A DNA stretch of 64,000 nt, from positions 62,001-126,000 of the forward strand of contig NZ_NEGA01000002.1 in assembly GCF_002135315.1 (NCBI RefSeq), read 5' to 3'. How positions within the stretch are numbered: position 1 is the stretch's first letter; each line of letters opens with the position of its first letter. Below, one piece after another: positions 1-8,701 of the stretch. This stretch comes from Acinetobacter sp. ANC 3903 (GTDB taxonomy: Bacteria; Pseudomonadota; Gammaproteobacteria; Pseudomonadales; Moraxellaceae). The notes beneath the pieces were generated by a model. That model was given only the letters and a program-made list of their open reading frames with translations. It made no database searches and was not told the origin of the DNA. The position numbers were made by a program, and so were the translations under genes.

Positions 1-1214
1 TCGCTACCTACCACCATTTCATTCAGGCCATTTACCGCATCAGAGAATGAATTGGCAGCTTTACTCTTTTGCAACTCGGCCAGCAAGCGTGGTTTTTCAG
101 TTTCAAATGAAGGCAACTTTACTGCCGGTGCTTCAGTTTCAATTAAATGATAACCATACTGGGTTTTAACTGGCGCTGAAACCTGTGCTGATTTTAAAGA
201 AGCAACCGTTAGATCGAATGCATCACCAAACACGCCTTTTGCATAAGCTTCTACCACACCACCCTTAGCTTTAGATTCGGTATCATCCGAATATTGCGCT
301 GCTGCTTGAGCAAAGGACATGCCTGCTTTAATTTTCGCAGCAACATCGGTCGCTAATTTTTTCGCTTCAGCATCTGAACGGGTGTCTGCAGCAATTAAAA
401 TATGTTTTACCAGTGGCTTAGCATTTTGCTTTTGCGAATCGACAAAGGCAGCATAAGCCTGCTGCAATTCTGCATCTGTCACTTGCGTATTCGCAGGAGC
501 AACATTAGCAGGCGTTAACACCACATAGTCTACATCTACACTTGCTACTTGTTTAAAGGCTTTTTGATGCTTGTTGTAGTAGGCTGCAATATCTTGCGCT
601 GTTACATTTACATTTTTCTTGTATTCATCCAGCTTAATGCTCGCTAGATGTAAAGTACGCTGTTCAGTCTGCAAGTTGGCAATTTGCTGAATATCAAGCT
701 TGCTCACCAATGCATAGTCCATAAATGTTGAAGTCAACATTTTAAGGGCATGATCTTTACGCAAGTTTGCAATCAAAGCCTGACTGGTCATACCCACTGA
801 ACGTAAATAATTTGAGTACAAGGCTTCAGAAAATTTACCGTTTTCCTGAAAGCTCGGTTGTTGAGCAACCATCTGTTCAATTTGTGCATCACTCAAAGAA
901 ATACCCAACTCTTCGGCCTGTTGCAATAACAAGGTACGAGCAACCAGGCTATCCATCGCTTTATTTTCAATGAAAGATTGATTCAATAAAGTTTCGTCGC
1001 CATTGGCATAAGCCAAGTATTGGTCTTTAAATGTTTTGGTCAGTGATTCTAATTCTTTTTTAGAAATTTCTTGGCCATTGACCAATTTTGCCGTGTCTTC
1101 TGACTTTCCACCACTAAAATATCCTTCAATACCTACAAGTGCTAAAGGGGTCAAAAACAAAATGAGCAAAGCTTTGCCCAACCAACCTTTAATAACTTTA
1201 CGAAAAGATTCCAT
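1..1214 (-). CDS. ppiD: PpiD-like periplasmic peptidyl-prolyl isomerase/chaperone (3' end outside window)
   Basis: The frame is open from an ATG at 1214 to the left edge (about 404 codons), so the C-terminus is missing. The protein starts MESFRKVIKGWLGKA and has one hydrophobic helix at about residues 12-30. A SurA_N-like chaperone region follows, and then a parvulin-type rotamase region containing VKHILIAADTRSDAEAKKL and the later QYGYHLIE-type strand. This single-anchor layout is that of PpiD, which sits in the inner membrane and assists proteins leaving the Sec translocon. The convergent-free gap to HU downstream on the same strand is typical for gammaproteobacteria (hupB-ppiD order). SurA is less likely because SurA is soluble and has a cleaved signal peptide. 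Family known, function inferred. Confidence 0.88.
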   Translation of the reverse strand, partial: MESFRKVIKGWLGKALLILFLTPLALVGIEGYFSGGKSEDTAKLVNGQEISKKELESLTKTFKDQYLAYANGDETLLNQSFIENKAMDSLVARTLLLQQAEELGISLSDAQIEQMVAQQPSFQENGKFSEALYSNYLRSVGMTSQALIANLRKDHALKMLTSTFMDYALVSKLDIQQIANLQTEQRTLHLASIKLDEYKKNVNVTAQDIAAYYNKHQKAFKQVASVDVDYVVLTPANVAPANTQVTDAELQQAYAAFVDSQKQNAKPLVKHILIAADTRSDAEAKKLATDVAAKIKAGMSFAQAAAQYSDDTESKAKGGVVEAYAKGVFGDAFDLTVASLKSAQVSAPVKTQYGYHLIETEAPAVKLPSFETEKPRLLAELQKSKAANSFSDAVNGLNEMVVGS

Positions 1215-1301
1215 AAGTATTCCAATATTTTATTTGTGGGGGATTTTACCTGAAAACCTGCTCTGAATGAATGAGTTCAAACTGTAATCGGCATTATTAA
1301 T

Positions 1302-1328
1302 AAAAAACGCGCCTTCTAGGGCGCGTTT
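1302..1328 (-). terminator. Rho-independent terminator of the HU gene
   Basis: Arms AAACGCGCC (1305-1313) and GGCGCGTTT (1320-1328) enclose a 6-nt loop. On the minus strand the stem runs into a U tract (plus-strand A run at 1302-1307). It lies 17 bases beyond the HU stop codon, between hupB and ppiD. Confidence 0.8.
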
Positions 1329-1345
1329 ATCGGCATCAAAAAAGA

Positions 1346-1618
1346 TTAAGCTACAGAATCTTTTAAACCTTTACCTGCTTTAAAGCTTGGTACTTTGCTT
1401 GCTTTAATTTCTAAAGCTGCACCAGTTTGCGGGTTACGACCTGTACGTGCCGCACGCTCTTTAACGTTGAATGTACCAAAACCAACAAGTGTAACAGTAT
1501 CACCAGATTTAAGTGCTTCAGTAATTGAAGCAATTGTTGCATCTAAGGCTTTACCTGCATCAGTCTTAGACAATCCCCCTTTCTCTGCAATTGCATCGAT
1601 TAATTCTGATTTATTCAT
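1346..1618 (-). CDS. hupB: DNA-binding protein HU (HupB type)
   Basis: A 90-residue nucleoid-associated protein of full family length. It shows the HU core [25 protein letters not shown] region; the intercalating proline lies in the RNP at residues 61-63. HU bends and compacts DNA as a dimer and takes part in replication, repair and transcription. The start is supported by AGAGGA about 12 bases upstream of the ATG. The gene lies directly upstream of ppiD, its usual partner position, and is followed by its own terminator. IHF subunits would be longer and differ in the arm motif, so HU is the confident call. Confidence 0.96.
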   Translation of the reverse strand: MNKSELIDAIAEKGGLSKTDAGKALDATIASITEALKSGDTVTLVGFGTFNVKERAARTGRNPQTGAALEIKASKVPSFKAGKGLKDSVA

Positions 1619-1776
1619 GAAGATTACGTCCTCTTAATATCGTTTATTTAAGGTCTAAGGATTCCATAGCACCTTTATATCAATGCTTTGGGGCAAAACG
1701 CAATACTCTGAATATGCTTTTCTGCAAAATATTTGCGAAAAAAATTGTTGAAAAATGCAGAAAAAGCAAAAATGTT

Positions 1777-2244
1777 TCATTTTTTTACAATTTGCGCTTT
1801 TAAAATCTTATTTTCTTCGATCAAAAAATCAACCTTGCTATGTAGTTGTAATATTAGGGTTTCTAGATGTTGAATATCTTTAACCGTCACCAGACCAATT
1901 CTGTTTAAAGAATGGTTCACACTATGATCCAATAATTTTTCTACTTTATCTTTAGTGTCACTCACCGACTCTTTGGCTTTTTCTGAAACCTTTTCTACAG
2001 TTTGATCGGCAATTTCTGTGGTTTTGGATTCCAGTTCCTCCCCCACCTTGACTAAAGAGTCAAATAATTTATTCCCCTCTTCTTCCGCACGCGAAAAAGC
2101 CCCCAAACCAGCAAGCCATATCTGTTGAGTATATTTACGAAAATCCAAAGCCGATTTACGACCTGAACGTGCTTTATTCTTTGTTTTATCAGCATTTTCA
2201 TTTTTTTGTTGATCAATCTCTTGATCTTTTTTCGATTTATCCAT
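1777..2244 (-). CDS. Phasin-family (PHA granule-associated type) protein
   Basis: 155 residues. A charged, lysine-rich N-terminus (1-30) precedes the phasin-type segment with YTQQIWLAGLGAFSRAEEEG, followed by a long amphipathic helical region rich in Glu, Lys, Ser and Thr (about 65-115) and a terminal coiled coil. This is the pattern of the PhaI/PhaF-type granule-associated family, which coats polyhydroxyalkanoate inclusions. No PHA synthase gene lies in the window, so a storage-granule role is not proven here. Proteins of this shape are also kept in non-PHA strains, where they may serve as general surfactant-like or nucleoid-associated proteins. Divergent from the following membrane-protein gene. 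Confidence 0.72.
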   Translation of the reverse strand: MDKSKKDQEIDQQKNENADKTKNKARSGRKSALDFRKYTQQIWLAGLGAFSRAEEEGNKLFDSLVKVGEELESKTTEIADQTVEKVSEKAKESVSDTKDKVEKLLDHSVNHSLNRIGLVTVKDIQHLETLILQLHSKVDFLIEENKILKAQIVKK

Positions 2245-2432
2245 TCACACCATCTCCTGCTTATTTTCCATACAACTTAAATATAATTACTTAAAAAATA
2301 CAGCTATAATAGCAAATTAAACACTTGATCGATTTGCTAAACTGTTCTACAAAGCAAGATTAATATATTTGTGATAAGCCCTGAACAGATTTTCGAGCAT
2401 CGGATGCTCCTTTCAGGTAAGGATTAAGTTTT

Positions 2433-3080
2433 ATGAGTGAATCGCAACAAGGTCAAAATCAACCGCATTTGTTGCTCACAATGACTATGATTGTTTTGGA
2501 GACAATCTTTACCTTCATCTTAAAACATGATCGGGTCGTTGGCTTGCAGGCTAAAAAATTTATAGACCAAAAAATTGCCATTAAAATTAATAGCTATTTA
2601 CCTTATTTTGATTTTTATGTGGTTTTCACAGAACATGGCGTATTGTTTGACACCAAAGCTCCCGAGAAAATGGTTGATCTGGATGTTCGCACTACACTTA
2701 CAGATTTGATTAAAGTTTTTGTCTTTGCCAATCGCCGTAGCATTAAAAAAATGCGCATTGATGGTGACATCACCCTTAAAGATGAGTTTCGCGATTTAAC
2801 TCTTCTTTTTAGTTTTCCCAAAGTTTTATCGGACTGGAAACAATGGCTTAGCGAACCTATTGACGGGCAAGATGTTATTGCCTCCAAAAAGCGCATTGTG
2901 CCTCTATTAGAAAAAATCGATCAGCAACGTTCAAAAATCAATACTCTAGAGGTAGAAGTTAAACAATATAAGAATCGCATTCGCCGTATTCAACAAAAAC
3001 AGAAAAGAATCAATATGACTTTTAGTATAACTATCGTGCTATTAGTTGTGTTATTAGTGTATAATTGGTGGATTGCATAA
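2433..3080 (+). CDS. UbiJ/SCP2-like protein with coiled coil and C-terminal membrane anchor
   Basis: 215 residues, no certain assignment. Residues about 20-140 resemble the SCP2-like fold of UbiJ: an early hydrophobic stretch, then VDLDVRTTLTDLIKVFVF and MRIDGDITLKDEFRDLTLLF, ending at a D-W pair (LSDWKQWL). A basic coiled coil (about 155-192) follows, and then one transmembrane helix (about 194-213) at the very C-terminus. UbiJ binds lipid intermediates in ubiquinone synthesis. The C-terminal anchor is not part of the E. coli protein, so I keep the function open. ATG preceded by AGGTAAGGA. It stands alone between the divergent phasin gene and iscR. Confidence 0.6.
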   Translation: MSESQQGQNQPHLLLTMTMIVLETIFTFILKHDRVVGLQAKKFIDQKIAIKINSYLPYFDFYVVFTEHGVLFDTKAPEKMVDLDVRTTLTDLIKVFVFANRRSIKKMRIDGDITLKDEFRDLTLLFSFPKVLSDWKQWLSEPIDGQDVIASKKRIVPLLEKIDQQRSKINTLEVEVKQYKNRIRRIQQKQKRINMTFSITIVLLVVLLVYNWWIA

Positions 3081-3125
3081 ATATCTAATTTTCTTATAAA
3101 ACAAAAAAAATGAAAGCCCAATAAA

Positions 3126-3158
3126 AAACTTGACTATTTTAGTCAGGATTCATAAAAT
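3126..3158 (+). promoter_or_regulatory. Sigma-70 promoter of iscR overlapped by an IscR type-1 site
   Basis: TTGACT (3130-3135) and TAAAAT (3153-3158) are separated by 17 bases. Positions 3126-3150 match the published E. coli IscR type-1 consensus (ATASYYGACTRWWWYAGTCRRSTAT, given here in degenerate code) at 22 of 25 positions, including both GACT and AGTC half-sites. The site covers the -35 box, so Fe-S-loaded IscR should repress its own operon. The match is seen in sequence; the regulation is inferred from the E. coli system. Confidence 0.85.
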
Positions 3159-3191
3159 CAACACATCTAGTCTTAATATGTGTATCGAATC

Positions 3192-3665
3192 ATGCGTCTT
3201 ACTACTCGCGGTCGTTACGCAGTGACTGCTCTACTTGATTTAGCTTTGCAGCCAACTGAACAAACGATCACGCTTGCTGAAATTGCAGCTCGTCAAAGTA
3301 TCTCTGTTGCTTATCTTGAGCAGTTATTTGCGAAACTCAAGCGCCACGGCTTAGTTTCTAGTGTTCGTGGTGCCAACGGTGGTTATCACCTGGCTCGTAA
3401 CGCTGAAGAAATCACAGTATTAGAAATTATTGAAGCTGTAAACGAAACAGTTGATGCGACCCGTTGTGACCATAAAGGTAACTGCCAAAATGGTGCAATG
3501 TGCTTGACTCACGATTTATGGCAAGAACTCTCCCACCACATTGCCGATTATCTAGCAAAAATCTCCCTTGCTGATCTAGTAGCACGAGACAACGTACAAA
3601 CCGTTGCAATCCGCCAAAATACAGCATCTTTTGATTCAGCCTTTTTATCGGTTACAGGTATTTGA
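3192..3665 (+). CDS. iscR: Rrf2-family iron-sulfur cluster regulator IscR
   Basis: 157 residues starting [19 protein letters not shown]; an upstream in-frame GTG at 3180 would add four residues not found in the family, so the ATG at 3192 is chosen. An N-terminal winged helix-turn-helix (about 1-65) contains the recognition region [18 protein letters not shown]. The [2Fe-2S] ligands are all present at Cys92, Cys98, Cys104 and His107, exactly as in E. coli. IscR senses Fe-S status and represses the isc operon when loaded. First gene of the operon. Its stop is only one base before the iscS start, indicating translational coupling. No strong Shine-Dalgarno is visible upstream. Confidence 0.97.
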   Translation: MRLTTRGRYAVTALLDLALQPTEQTITLAEIAARQSISVAYLEQLFAKLKRHGLVSSVRGANGGYHLARNAEEITVLEIIEAVNETVDATRCDHKGNCQNGAMCLTHDLWQELSHHIADYLAKISLADLVARDNVQTVAIRQNTASFDSAFLSVTGI

Positions 3666-3666
3666 C

Positions 3667-4884
3667 ATGAAACGTCCGATTTATCTTGATTATGCAGCAA
3701 CCACTCCTGTAGACCCTCAAGTTGCAGAACGCATGATGGAATGCCTAACGTTTGACGGTACTTTCGGTAATGCTGCATCTCGTTCTCATGCTTACGGTTG
3801 GCAGGCTGAAGAAAAAGTAGAATATGCACGTGAACAAGTTGCGAACTTGGTCAAAGCAGATCCACGCGAGATTGTCTGGACTTCAGGTGCAACAGAATCC
3901 AATAACCTGGCGCTTAAAGGTGTGGCTCAGTTTTATGCCTCTAAAGGCAAACACATCATTACAAGTAAAATTGAACATAAAGCAATTTTAGATACTTGTC
4001 GTGAATTGGAAGCAGAAGGTTTCGAAATTACTTATCTTGAACCCCTTCCTCAAACAGGTTTAATTACCCCTGAGATGGTTCAGGCAGCTATTCGTCCAGA
4101 TACTATTCTTGTTTCCTTAATGATGGTGAACAACGAAATTGGTACTGTGACTGACGTTGCTGCAATTGGTGAAATTACTCGCGCCAACAAAATTTTCTTT
4201 CATGTTGATGCTGCTCAAGCTGCAGGTAAAGTAGAAATTGATCTTTCAACTTTAAAAGTAGATTTAATGAGCTTCTCTGCTCATAAAATTTATGGCCCTA
4301 AAGGTATTGGTGCATTATTCGTACGTCGTTCACCACGTGTCCGTCTTAAAGCTCAAATGCATGGTGGCGGTCATGAACGTGGCATGCGCTCTGGTACGCT
4401 TGCAACTCACCAAATCGTGGGTATGGGCGAAGCTTTTGAACTTGCAGGCAAAAACCTTGAATCTGAACAAAAACGTATTCGCGTACTCCGTGACAAATTA
4501 TGGAACGGTTTACAATGCCTGGAACAAGTATTCCTAAACGGTCATCCTACTCAAAACGTTGCAAACTATCTCAACGTGAGCTTCAACTTTGTTGAAGGTG
4601 AATCATTGATGATGGCATTAAAAGATGCTGCGGTATCTTCGGGTTCAGCATGTACTTCTGCAACACTTGAGCCGTCTTATGTACTTCGTGCCCTAGGTCT
4701 TTCAGACGAACTTGCACACAGCTCGATCCGTTTCAGCTTTGGTAAATATACCACTGAAGAAGATATCGATCACGTTCTTGAAGTGACTAAAGCTGCTGTT
4801 GAGAAATTGCGTGAACTTTCTCCGCTTTGGGATATGTACAAAGAAGGTATCGACCTTTCAACTGTTGAATGGGCTGAACACTAA
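3667..4884 (+). CDS. iscS: Cysteine desulfurase IscS
   Basis: 405 residues from [16 protein letters not shown]; an upstream in-frame extension from 3604 would overlap iscR and lacks family similarity. It is a class V PLP aminotransferase that takes sulfur from L-cysteine as a persulfide and passes it to IscU and other acceptors. PLP-binding Lys207 sits in [12 protein letters not shown], the stacking His is His104, and the persulfide-carrying Cys329 is in [17 protein letters not shown]. Length matches E. coli IscS (404). It follows iscR by one base. A 114-base gap with a hairpin separates it from iscU. Confidence 0.98.
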   Translation: MKRPIYLDYAATTPVDPQVAERMMECLTFDGTFGNAASRSHAYGWQAEEKVEYAREQVANLVKADPREIVWTSGATESNNLALKGVAQFYASKGKHIITSKIEHKAILDTCRELEAEGFEITYLEPLPQTGLITPEMVQAAIRPDTILVSLMMVNNEIGTVTDVAAIGEITRANKIFFHVDAAQAAGKVEIDLSTLKVDLMSFSAHKIYGPKGIGALFVRRSPRVRLKAQMHGGGHERGMRSGTLATHQIVGMGEAFELAGKNLESEQKRIRVLRDKLWNGLQCLEQVFLNGHPTQNVANYLNVSFNFVEGESLMMALKDAAVSSGSACTSATLEPSYVLRALGLSDELAHSSIRFSFGKYTTEEDIDHVLEVTKAAVEKLRELSPLWDMYKEGIDLSTVEWAEH

Positions 4885-4895
4885 TTCATTGTCTG

Positions 4896-4924
4896 GAGAT
4901 AGCTCTAAAATTTAAAGCTATCTC
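4896..4924 (+). other. Stem-loop in the iscS-iscU gap
   Basis: Perfect 9-bp arms GAGATAGCT (4896-4904) and AGCTATCTC (4916-4924) with an 11-base AT-rich loop. No T tract follows, so it does not look like an intrinsic terminator. It may be an RNA-processing or stability element that sets iscRS and iscUA-hscBA-fdx levels apart; that role is inference. Confidence 0.6.
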
Positions 4925-4998
4925 GTTGATAAACGTAATTTCACCCCCATATTAATCTTAAGAATCTTAAGGCTGACCCCGAGGTTTGGAGAAGCATC

Positions 4999-5385
4999 AT
5001 GGCTTATAGCGAAAAAGTAATTGATCATTACGAAAACCCTCGTAATGTTGGTGTTTTAGACAAAAATGCTGAAAATGTTGGTACAGGTATGGTCGGTGCA
5101 CCAGCTTGTGGTGATGTCATGCGTCTTCAAATTCAAGTGAATGATGAAGGTGTGATTGAAGAAGCACGTTTCAAAACTTATGGTTGTGGTTCAGCTATTG
5201 CTTCTAGCTCACTTGTAACCGAGTGGTTAAAAGGCAAAACGCTTGATGAAGCACAAGCCATCAAGAACATCGACATTGCGACCGAACTGGCTCTACCTCC
5301 AGTAAAAGTACACTGTTCTGTACTTGCTGAAGATGCGATTAAAGCTGCTGTTGAAGACTATCGCAGCAAAAAAACAAAAGCTTAA
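4999..5385 (+). CDS. iscU: Iron-sulfur cluster scaffold protein IscU
   Basis: 128 residues. Cluster-ligand cysteines are Cys37 (GAPACGDV), Cys63 (YGCGSA) and Cys106 (VHCSVLAEDAI). The LPPVK motif recognised by the chaperone HscA is at 99-103. IscU is the scaffold on which a [2Fe-2S] cluster is built from IscS sulfur and then released with HscA/HscB. GGAG lies about 9 bases upstream of the ATG. Residues and spacing equal the E. coli protein. Confidence 0.98.
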   Translation: MAYSEKVIDHYENPRNVGVLDKNAENVGTGMVGAPACGDVMRLQIQVNDEGVIEEARFKTYGCGSAIASSSLVTEWLKGKTLDEAQAIKNIDIATELALPPVKVHCSVLAEDAIKAAVEDYRSKKTKA

Positions 5386-5423
5386 GTGTTTCAAGTTTTT
5401 GATAAAAGATTAACGGAGTTTTC

Positions 5424-5744
5424 ATGATCCATTTAACTGAAAATGCTGCAACTCATATCAGCAATTACCTAAAGAATCGCGGTAAGGGTGAAGGCATTCG
5501 CGTTGGGGTGAAAACTTCCGGCTGTTCTGGTTTGGCCTATGTGCTCGAATTCGTCGATGAAGTCGATGTACACGATCAAAGCTTTGAACAGTTTGGTGTG
5601 AAAGTTTTTGTTGACCCCAAAAGCCTGGTTTATCTCGAAGGTATGGAGATGGACTACGTGAAAAACGGTCTCAATGAAGGCTTCGAATTTAACAACCCGA
5701 ATAAAAAAGGCGAATGTGGCTGTGGTGAATCTTTCACCGTTTAA
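5424..5744 (+). CDS. iscA: A-type iron-sulfur carrier IscA
   Basis: 106 residues of the HesB/IscA family. The three conserved cysteines are Cys34 ([10 protein letters not shown]), Cys98 and Cys100 (GECGCGESF). A-type carriers receive iron or clusters and help to mature [4Fe-4S] proteins. It is preceded by CGGAG at a good distance from the ATG and lies 38 bases after iscU in the isc operon. ErpA is a related alternative, but the operon position decides for IscA. Confidence 0.97.
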   Translation: MIHLTENAATHISNYLKNRGKGEGIRVGVKTSGCSGLAYVLEFVDEVDVHDQSFEQFGVKVFVDPKSLVYLEGMEMDYVKNGLNEGFEFNNPNKKGECGCGESFTV

Positions 5745-5851
5745 ACACCCAATCCCCTCTCTTTTGGTGATTAAAACAGTGTAAAATGCACTGTTTTAAT
5801 TGCATTTAAGCAGTCAATTTTTGCATATCTATCGCGCGGATCCAATCTCCC

Positions 5852-6367
5852 ATGAATCATTTTGAGCTGTTCAACCTCCCTGTAGCACTCGATATTGATT
5901 TGGCCGCTTTAAAAAATGAATTTTTAAAGTTGCAGCAACAATATCATCCAGATAAAGCCGAAGACAAAGATCAGGCCCTGATTAAATCGAGCGAGATCAA
6001 TCAGGCATTCAAGGCTTTATCGAATGTGGATAGCCGCGCTGCTTATCTCTTGAGTCTGAAAAAACAAGACTATCATCTGGATCAATCAATTGGGGATTTC
6101 GAATTTTTACAGTCAGCACTGGAAATTCGTGAACAGCTGGATGAAGCTGCATCGGCTGAGGATCTGGTTTCCTTAAAGCACGAAGTTCAACAATGGATTG
6201 ACGGTTTAGTCCGTGAATTTAAAATCGACTATGAAGATGAAGACTGGGGCGAAGCTCGCGATACCGTGCGTAAATTGCGTTTCTTTGTCAAGGTATTGGC
6301 TGACATCGACAAAGCTGAAGATCGTTTCCTGGATGATGACAGCTTTGATTTAGATGATGATTTTTAA
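5852..6367 (+). CDS. hscB: J-domain co-chaperone HscB
   Basis: 171 residues. An N-terminal J domain (1-70) carries the HPD tripeptide at 32-34 (QQYHPDKAED). A helical C-terminal domain (about 85-165) binds IscU. The tail is strikingly acidic, ending in repeated Asp. HscB brings IscU to HscA and stimulates its ATPase. The 107-base gap after iscA is the longest in this part of the operon apart from iscS-iscU, but no terminator is seen there. Confidence 0.96.
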   Translation: MNHFELFNLPVALDIDLAALKNEFLKLQQQYHPDKAEDKDQALIKSSEINQAFKALSNVDSRAAYLLSLKKQDYHLDQSIGDFEFLQSALEIREQLDEAASAEDLVSLKHEVQQWIDGLVREFKIDYEDEDWGEARDTVRKLRFFVKVLADIDKAEDRFLDDDSFDLDDDF

Positions 6368-6415
6368 TTCTTTTTGATTTTATTTTTTAATTTTTAGTTC
6401 TAAGGATGTAACACA

Positions 6416-8278
6416 ATGGCTCTCTTGCAAATTGCAGAACCCGGTCAATCAAGTGCACCGCATGAACACCGCATCGCAATTGGTATTGACTTAGGTACAA
6501 CGCATTCATTGGTTGCCACAGTACTTTCAGGTAAAGCCAAAGTACTCAACGACCAACAAGGTCGCGTGTTACTTCCCTCTATTGTGCACTATAGTCATAA
6601 CAATACCCAATATGGCGATGAAGCCAAATCTTTTATTACTACAGATCCTAAAAACACCATTGTTTCGGTAAAGCGTTTTATGGGTCGCTCGGCTGCCGAC
6701 ATTAAATTCCAGCACCCCTACACACTCGTGGGTGAAACCAATGAAATGCCCGCTTTTGAAACGGCTCAAGGTCGTAAAACCCCAGTAGAAATTTCAGCTG
6801 AAATTTTAAAACAGCTGAAAGACCGTGCAGAAAGCAGCTTAAATAATCCAGTCAATGGCGCTGTCATTACAGTACCGGCTTATTTTGATGAAGCACAACG
6901 TCAGGCAACCCGTGATGCGGCTCAACTGGCTGGTTTAAATGTTTTACGCTTGCTTAATGAGCCGACGGCTGCAGCTGTGGCCTATGGTTTAGATCAGGAA
7001 ACCAATCTGGCGCATGATCAAAACTATGTGATTTATGACTTGGGTGGCGGTACTTTCGACGTTTCGATTCTGCGTTTCTCACAAGGCGTATTTGAGGTTC
7101 TAGCAACCGGTGGTCATACTGCACTGGGTGGTGATGACCTAGATCGTTTAATTGTGAAATGGGCTAAAAAACAGCTCAATGTTGAAACTTTAGATGATGC
7201 TGAATATGCACATTTTATTGTTTCTGCACGTAAAGCCAAAGAAGCGCTGTCTGATGCTGAATCGGTTGAGCTGAAAGTTTTAGACCAGAGCCTAACGCTG
7301 GATCGCGCAAGCTTTGAAGAGATCATCAAAGTTGCTTTAGATAAAACCATCAGTGTCTGCAAACGCGTGATGCGCGATGCCAAACTGGAACTAGATGATA
7401 TTAAAAATGTCGTTCTAGTCGGTGGTTCAACCCGTTCTTATGCCGTACAAAAAGCCGTGCGTGATGTATTTAATCAAGAACCGCTTTGCACGATTAATCC
7501 AGATGAAGTAGTTGCAATTGGTGCATCCATCACCGCCAATCAACTGATTGGCAACTCTAAAGACGGTTCTTTATTATTGGACGTGACTCCACTCTCGCTT
7601 GGTCTTGAAACCATGGGTGGTTTAGTGGAACGTTTAATTTCACGTAATACTGCCATTCCGGTCGCACGACGTCAGGAATTTACCACTTATCAAGATGGTC
7701 AAACTGCCATGCTGATTCACGTGGTACAAGGTGAACGTGATCTGGTTGAACATTGCCGTAGCTTGGGCCGTTTTGTCTTGCATGGCATTCCACCGATGAC
7801 TGCTGGCCAAGCACGTATTGAAGTCACCTTCCAGGTGGATGCTGATGGTTTACTGACTGTTGCTGCCAAAGAAACCACTTCGGGTGTGCATGCACAAATT
7901 GACATTAAACCATCCTACGGTTTATCAGATGCCGATACAGAACGCTTATTGATTGATGGTTTCAAATACGCTGAAGAAGATAAAAATCTTCGTCATTTGC
8001 AAGAAACCAAAGTTGAAGCAAAACGTGAACTCGAAGCACTGGAACAGGCATTAAAAGCGGATGCTCAACTACTATCTGCAGATCAGCTGATACAGTTGCA
8101 ACAAGCCAAAGCTCAGCTTGAAGTTCAACTCGAAACTACAGATATCAAAGCTATTGAACAGGCTGTAGAACAGCTTAAAATACACAGTGATGCTTTTGCA
8201 GCTGCACGCATGAATCAACATATTGATGCAGCATTGAAAGGTACTAAACTTGATGACTGGTCAAACTCGGACAAATAA
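6416..8278 (+). CDS. hscA: Hsp70-type Fe-S chaperone HscA
   Basis: 620 residues, normal for HscA (E. coli 616). The nucleotide-binding domain starts with [14 protein letters not shown], and the second phosphate loop is [14 protein letters not shown]. The substrate-binding domain lies after about residue 390 ([14 protein letters not shown]), followed by the helical lid. HscA uses ATP to release clusters from IscU by binding its LPPVK motif. It follows hscB by 48 bases and precedes fdx by 13. DnaK is excluded by the context and by the length of the C-terminus. Confidence 0.97.
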   Translation: MALLQIAEPGQSSAPHEHRIAIGIDLGTTHSLVATVLSGKAKVLNDQQGRVLLPSIVHYSHNNTQYGDEAKSFITTDPKNTIVSVKRFMGRSAADIKFQHPYTLVGETNEMPAFETAQGRKTPVEISAEILKQLKDRAESSLNNPVNGAVITVPAYFDEAQRQATRDAAQLAGLNVLRLLNEPTAAAVAYGLDQETNLAHDQNYVIYDLGGGTFDVSILRFSQGVFEVLATGGHTALGGDDLDRLIVKWAKKQLNVETLDDAEYAHFIVSARKAKEALSDAESVELKVLDQSLTLDRASFEEIIKVALDKTISVCKRVMRDAKLELDDIKNVVLVGGSTRSYAVQKAVRDVFNQEPLCTINPDEVVAIGASITANQLIGNSKDGSLLLDVTPLSLGLETMGGLVERLISRNTAIPVARRQEFTTYQDGQTAMLIHVVQGERDLVEHCRSLGRFVLHGIPPMTAGQARIEVTFQVDADGLLTVAAKETTSGVHAQIDIKPSYGLSDADTERLLIDGFKYAEEDKNLRHLQETKVEAKRELEALEQALKADAQLLSADQLIQLQQAKAQLEVQLETTDIKAIEQAVEQLKIHSDAFAAARMNQHIDAALKGTKLDDWSNSDK

Positions 8279-8291
8279 ATAGGAAAAAATT

Positions 8292-8630
8292 ATGCCACGT
8301 ATTAAAGTTCTGCCACATGCGCAAATTTGCCCTAATGGTGCTGAGTTTGAAGTTGAACAGGATGCCAACCTGTGCGAAAGCCTGTTAAAAAATGGCATCA
8401 AGATTGAACATGCATGTGATATGTCTTGTGCATGTACCACTTGTCACGTCGTTGTTCGTAAAGGATTTGACAGTCTTGAAGAAATGACGGATGTCGAAGC
8501 AGATTTACTCGATCGTGCCTGGGGCTTGGAACCAGATTCCCGTCTTTCATGCCAAGTAAAAATTGTCGATGAAGACCTGGAAGTTGAAATTCCCAAATAT
8601 ACAATTAACCATGCTTCTGAAAATCATTAA
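8292..8630 (+). CDS. fdx: Isc-type [2Fe-2S] ferredoxin
   Basis: 112 residues of adrenodoxin-type ferredoxin. Cluster ligands are Cys42, Cys48, Cys51 and Cys87 within CDMSCACTTCHVVV and RLSCQVK; an extra Cys46 matches E. coli Fdx. It donates electrons to cluster assembly on IscU. RBS AGGAAAA upstream. Last gene of the operon: a terminator follows directly and there is no iscX, unlike E. coli. Confidence 0.97.
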   Translation: MPRIKVLPHAQICPNGAEFEVEQDANLCESLLKNGIKIEHACDMSCACTTCHVVVRKGFDSLEEMTDVEADLLDRAWGLEPDSRLSCQVKIVDEDLEVEIPKYTINHASENH

Positions 8631-8644
8631 TTGATTTAGATATG

Positions 8645-8672
8645 AAAAAACCACGCTATTGCGTGGTTTTTT
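8645..8672. terminator. Bidirectional terminator after fdx
   Basis: AAAAAACCACGC (8645-8656) pairs with GCGTGGTTTTTT (8661-8672) over a TATT loop. It sits between the convergent fdx and adenylate cyclase genes and has A/T runs on both sides, so it can serve both. Confidence 0.9.
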
Positions 8673-8701
8673 ATATTTAAGCTGAAGCTAAATAAATATT
8701 T

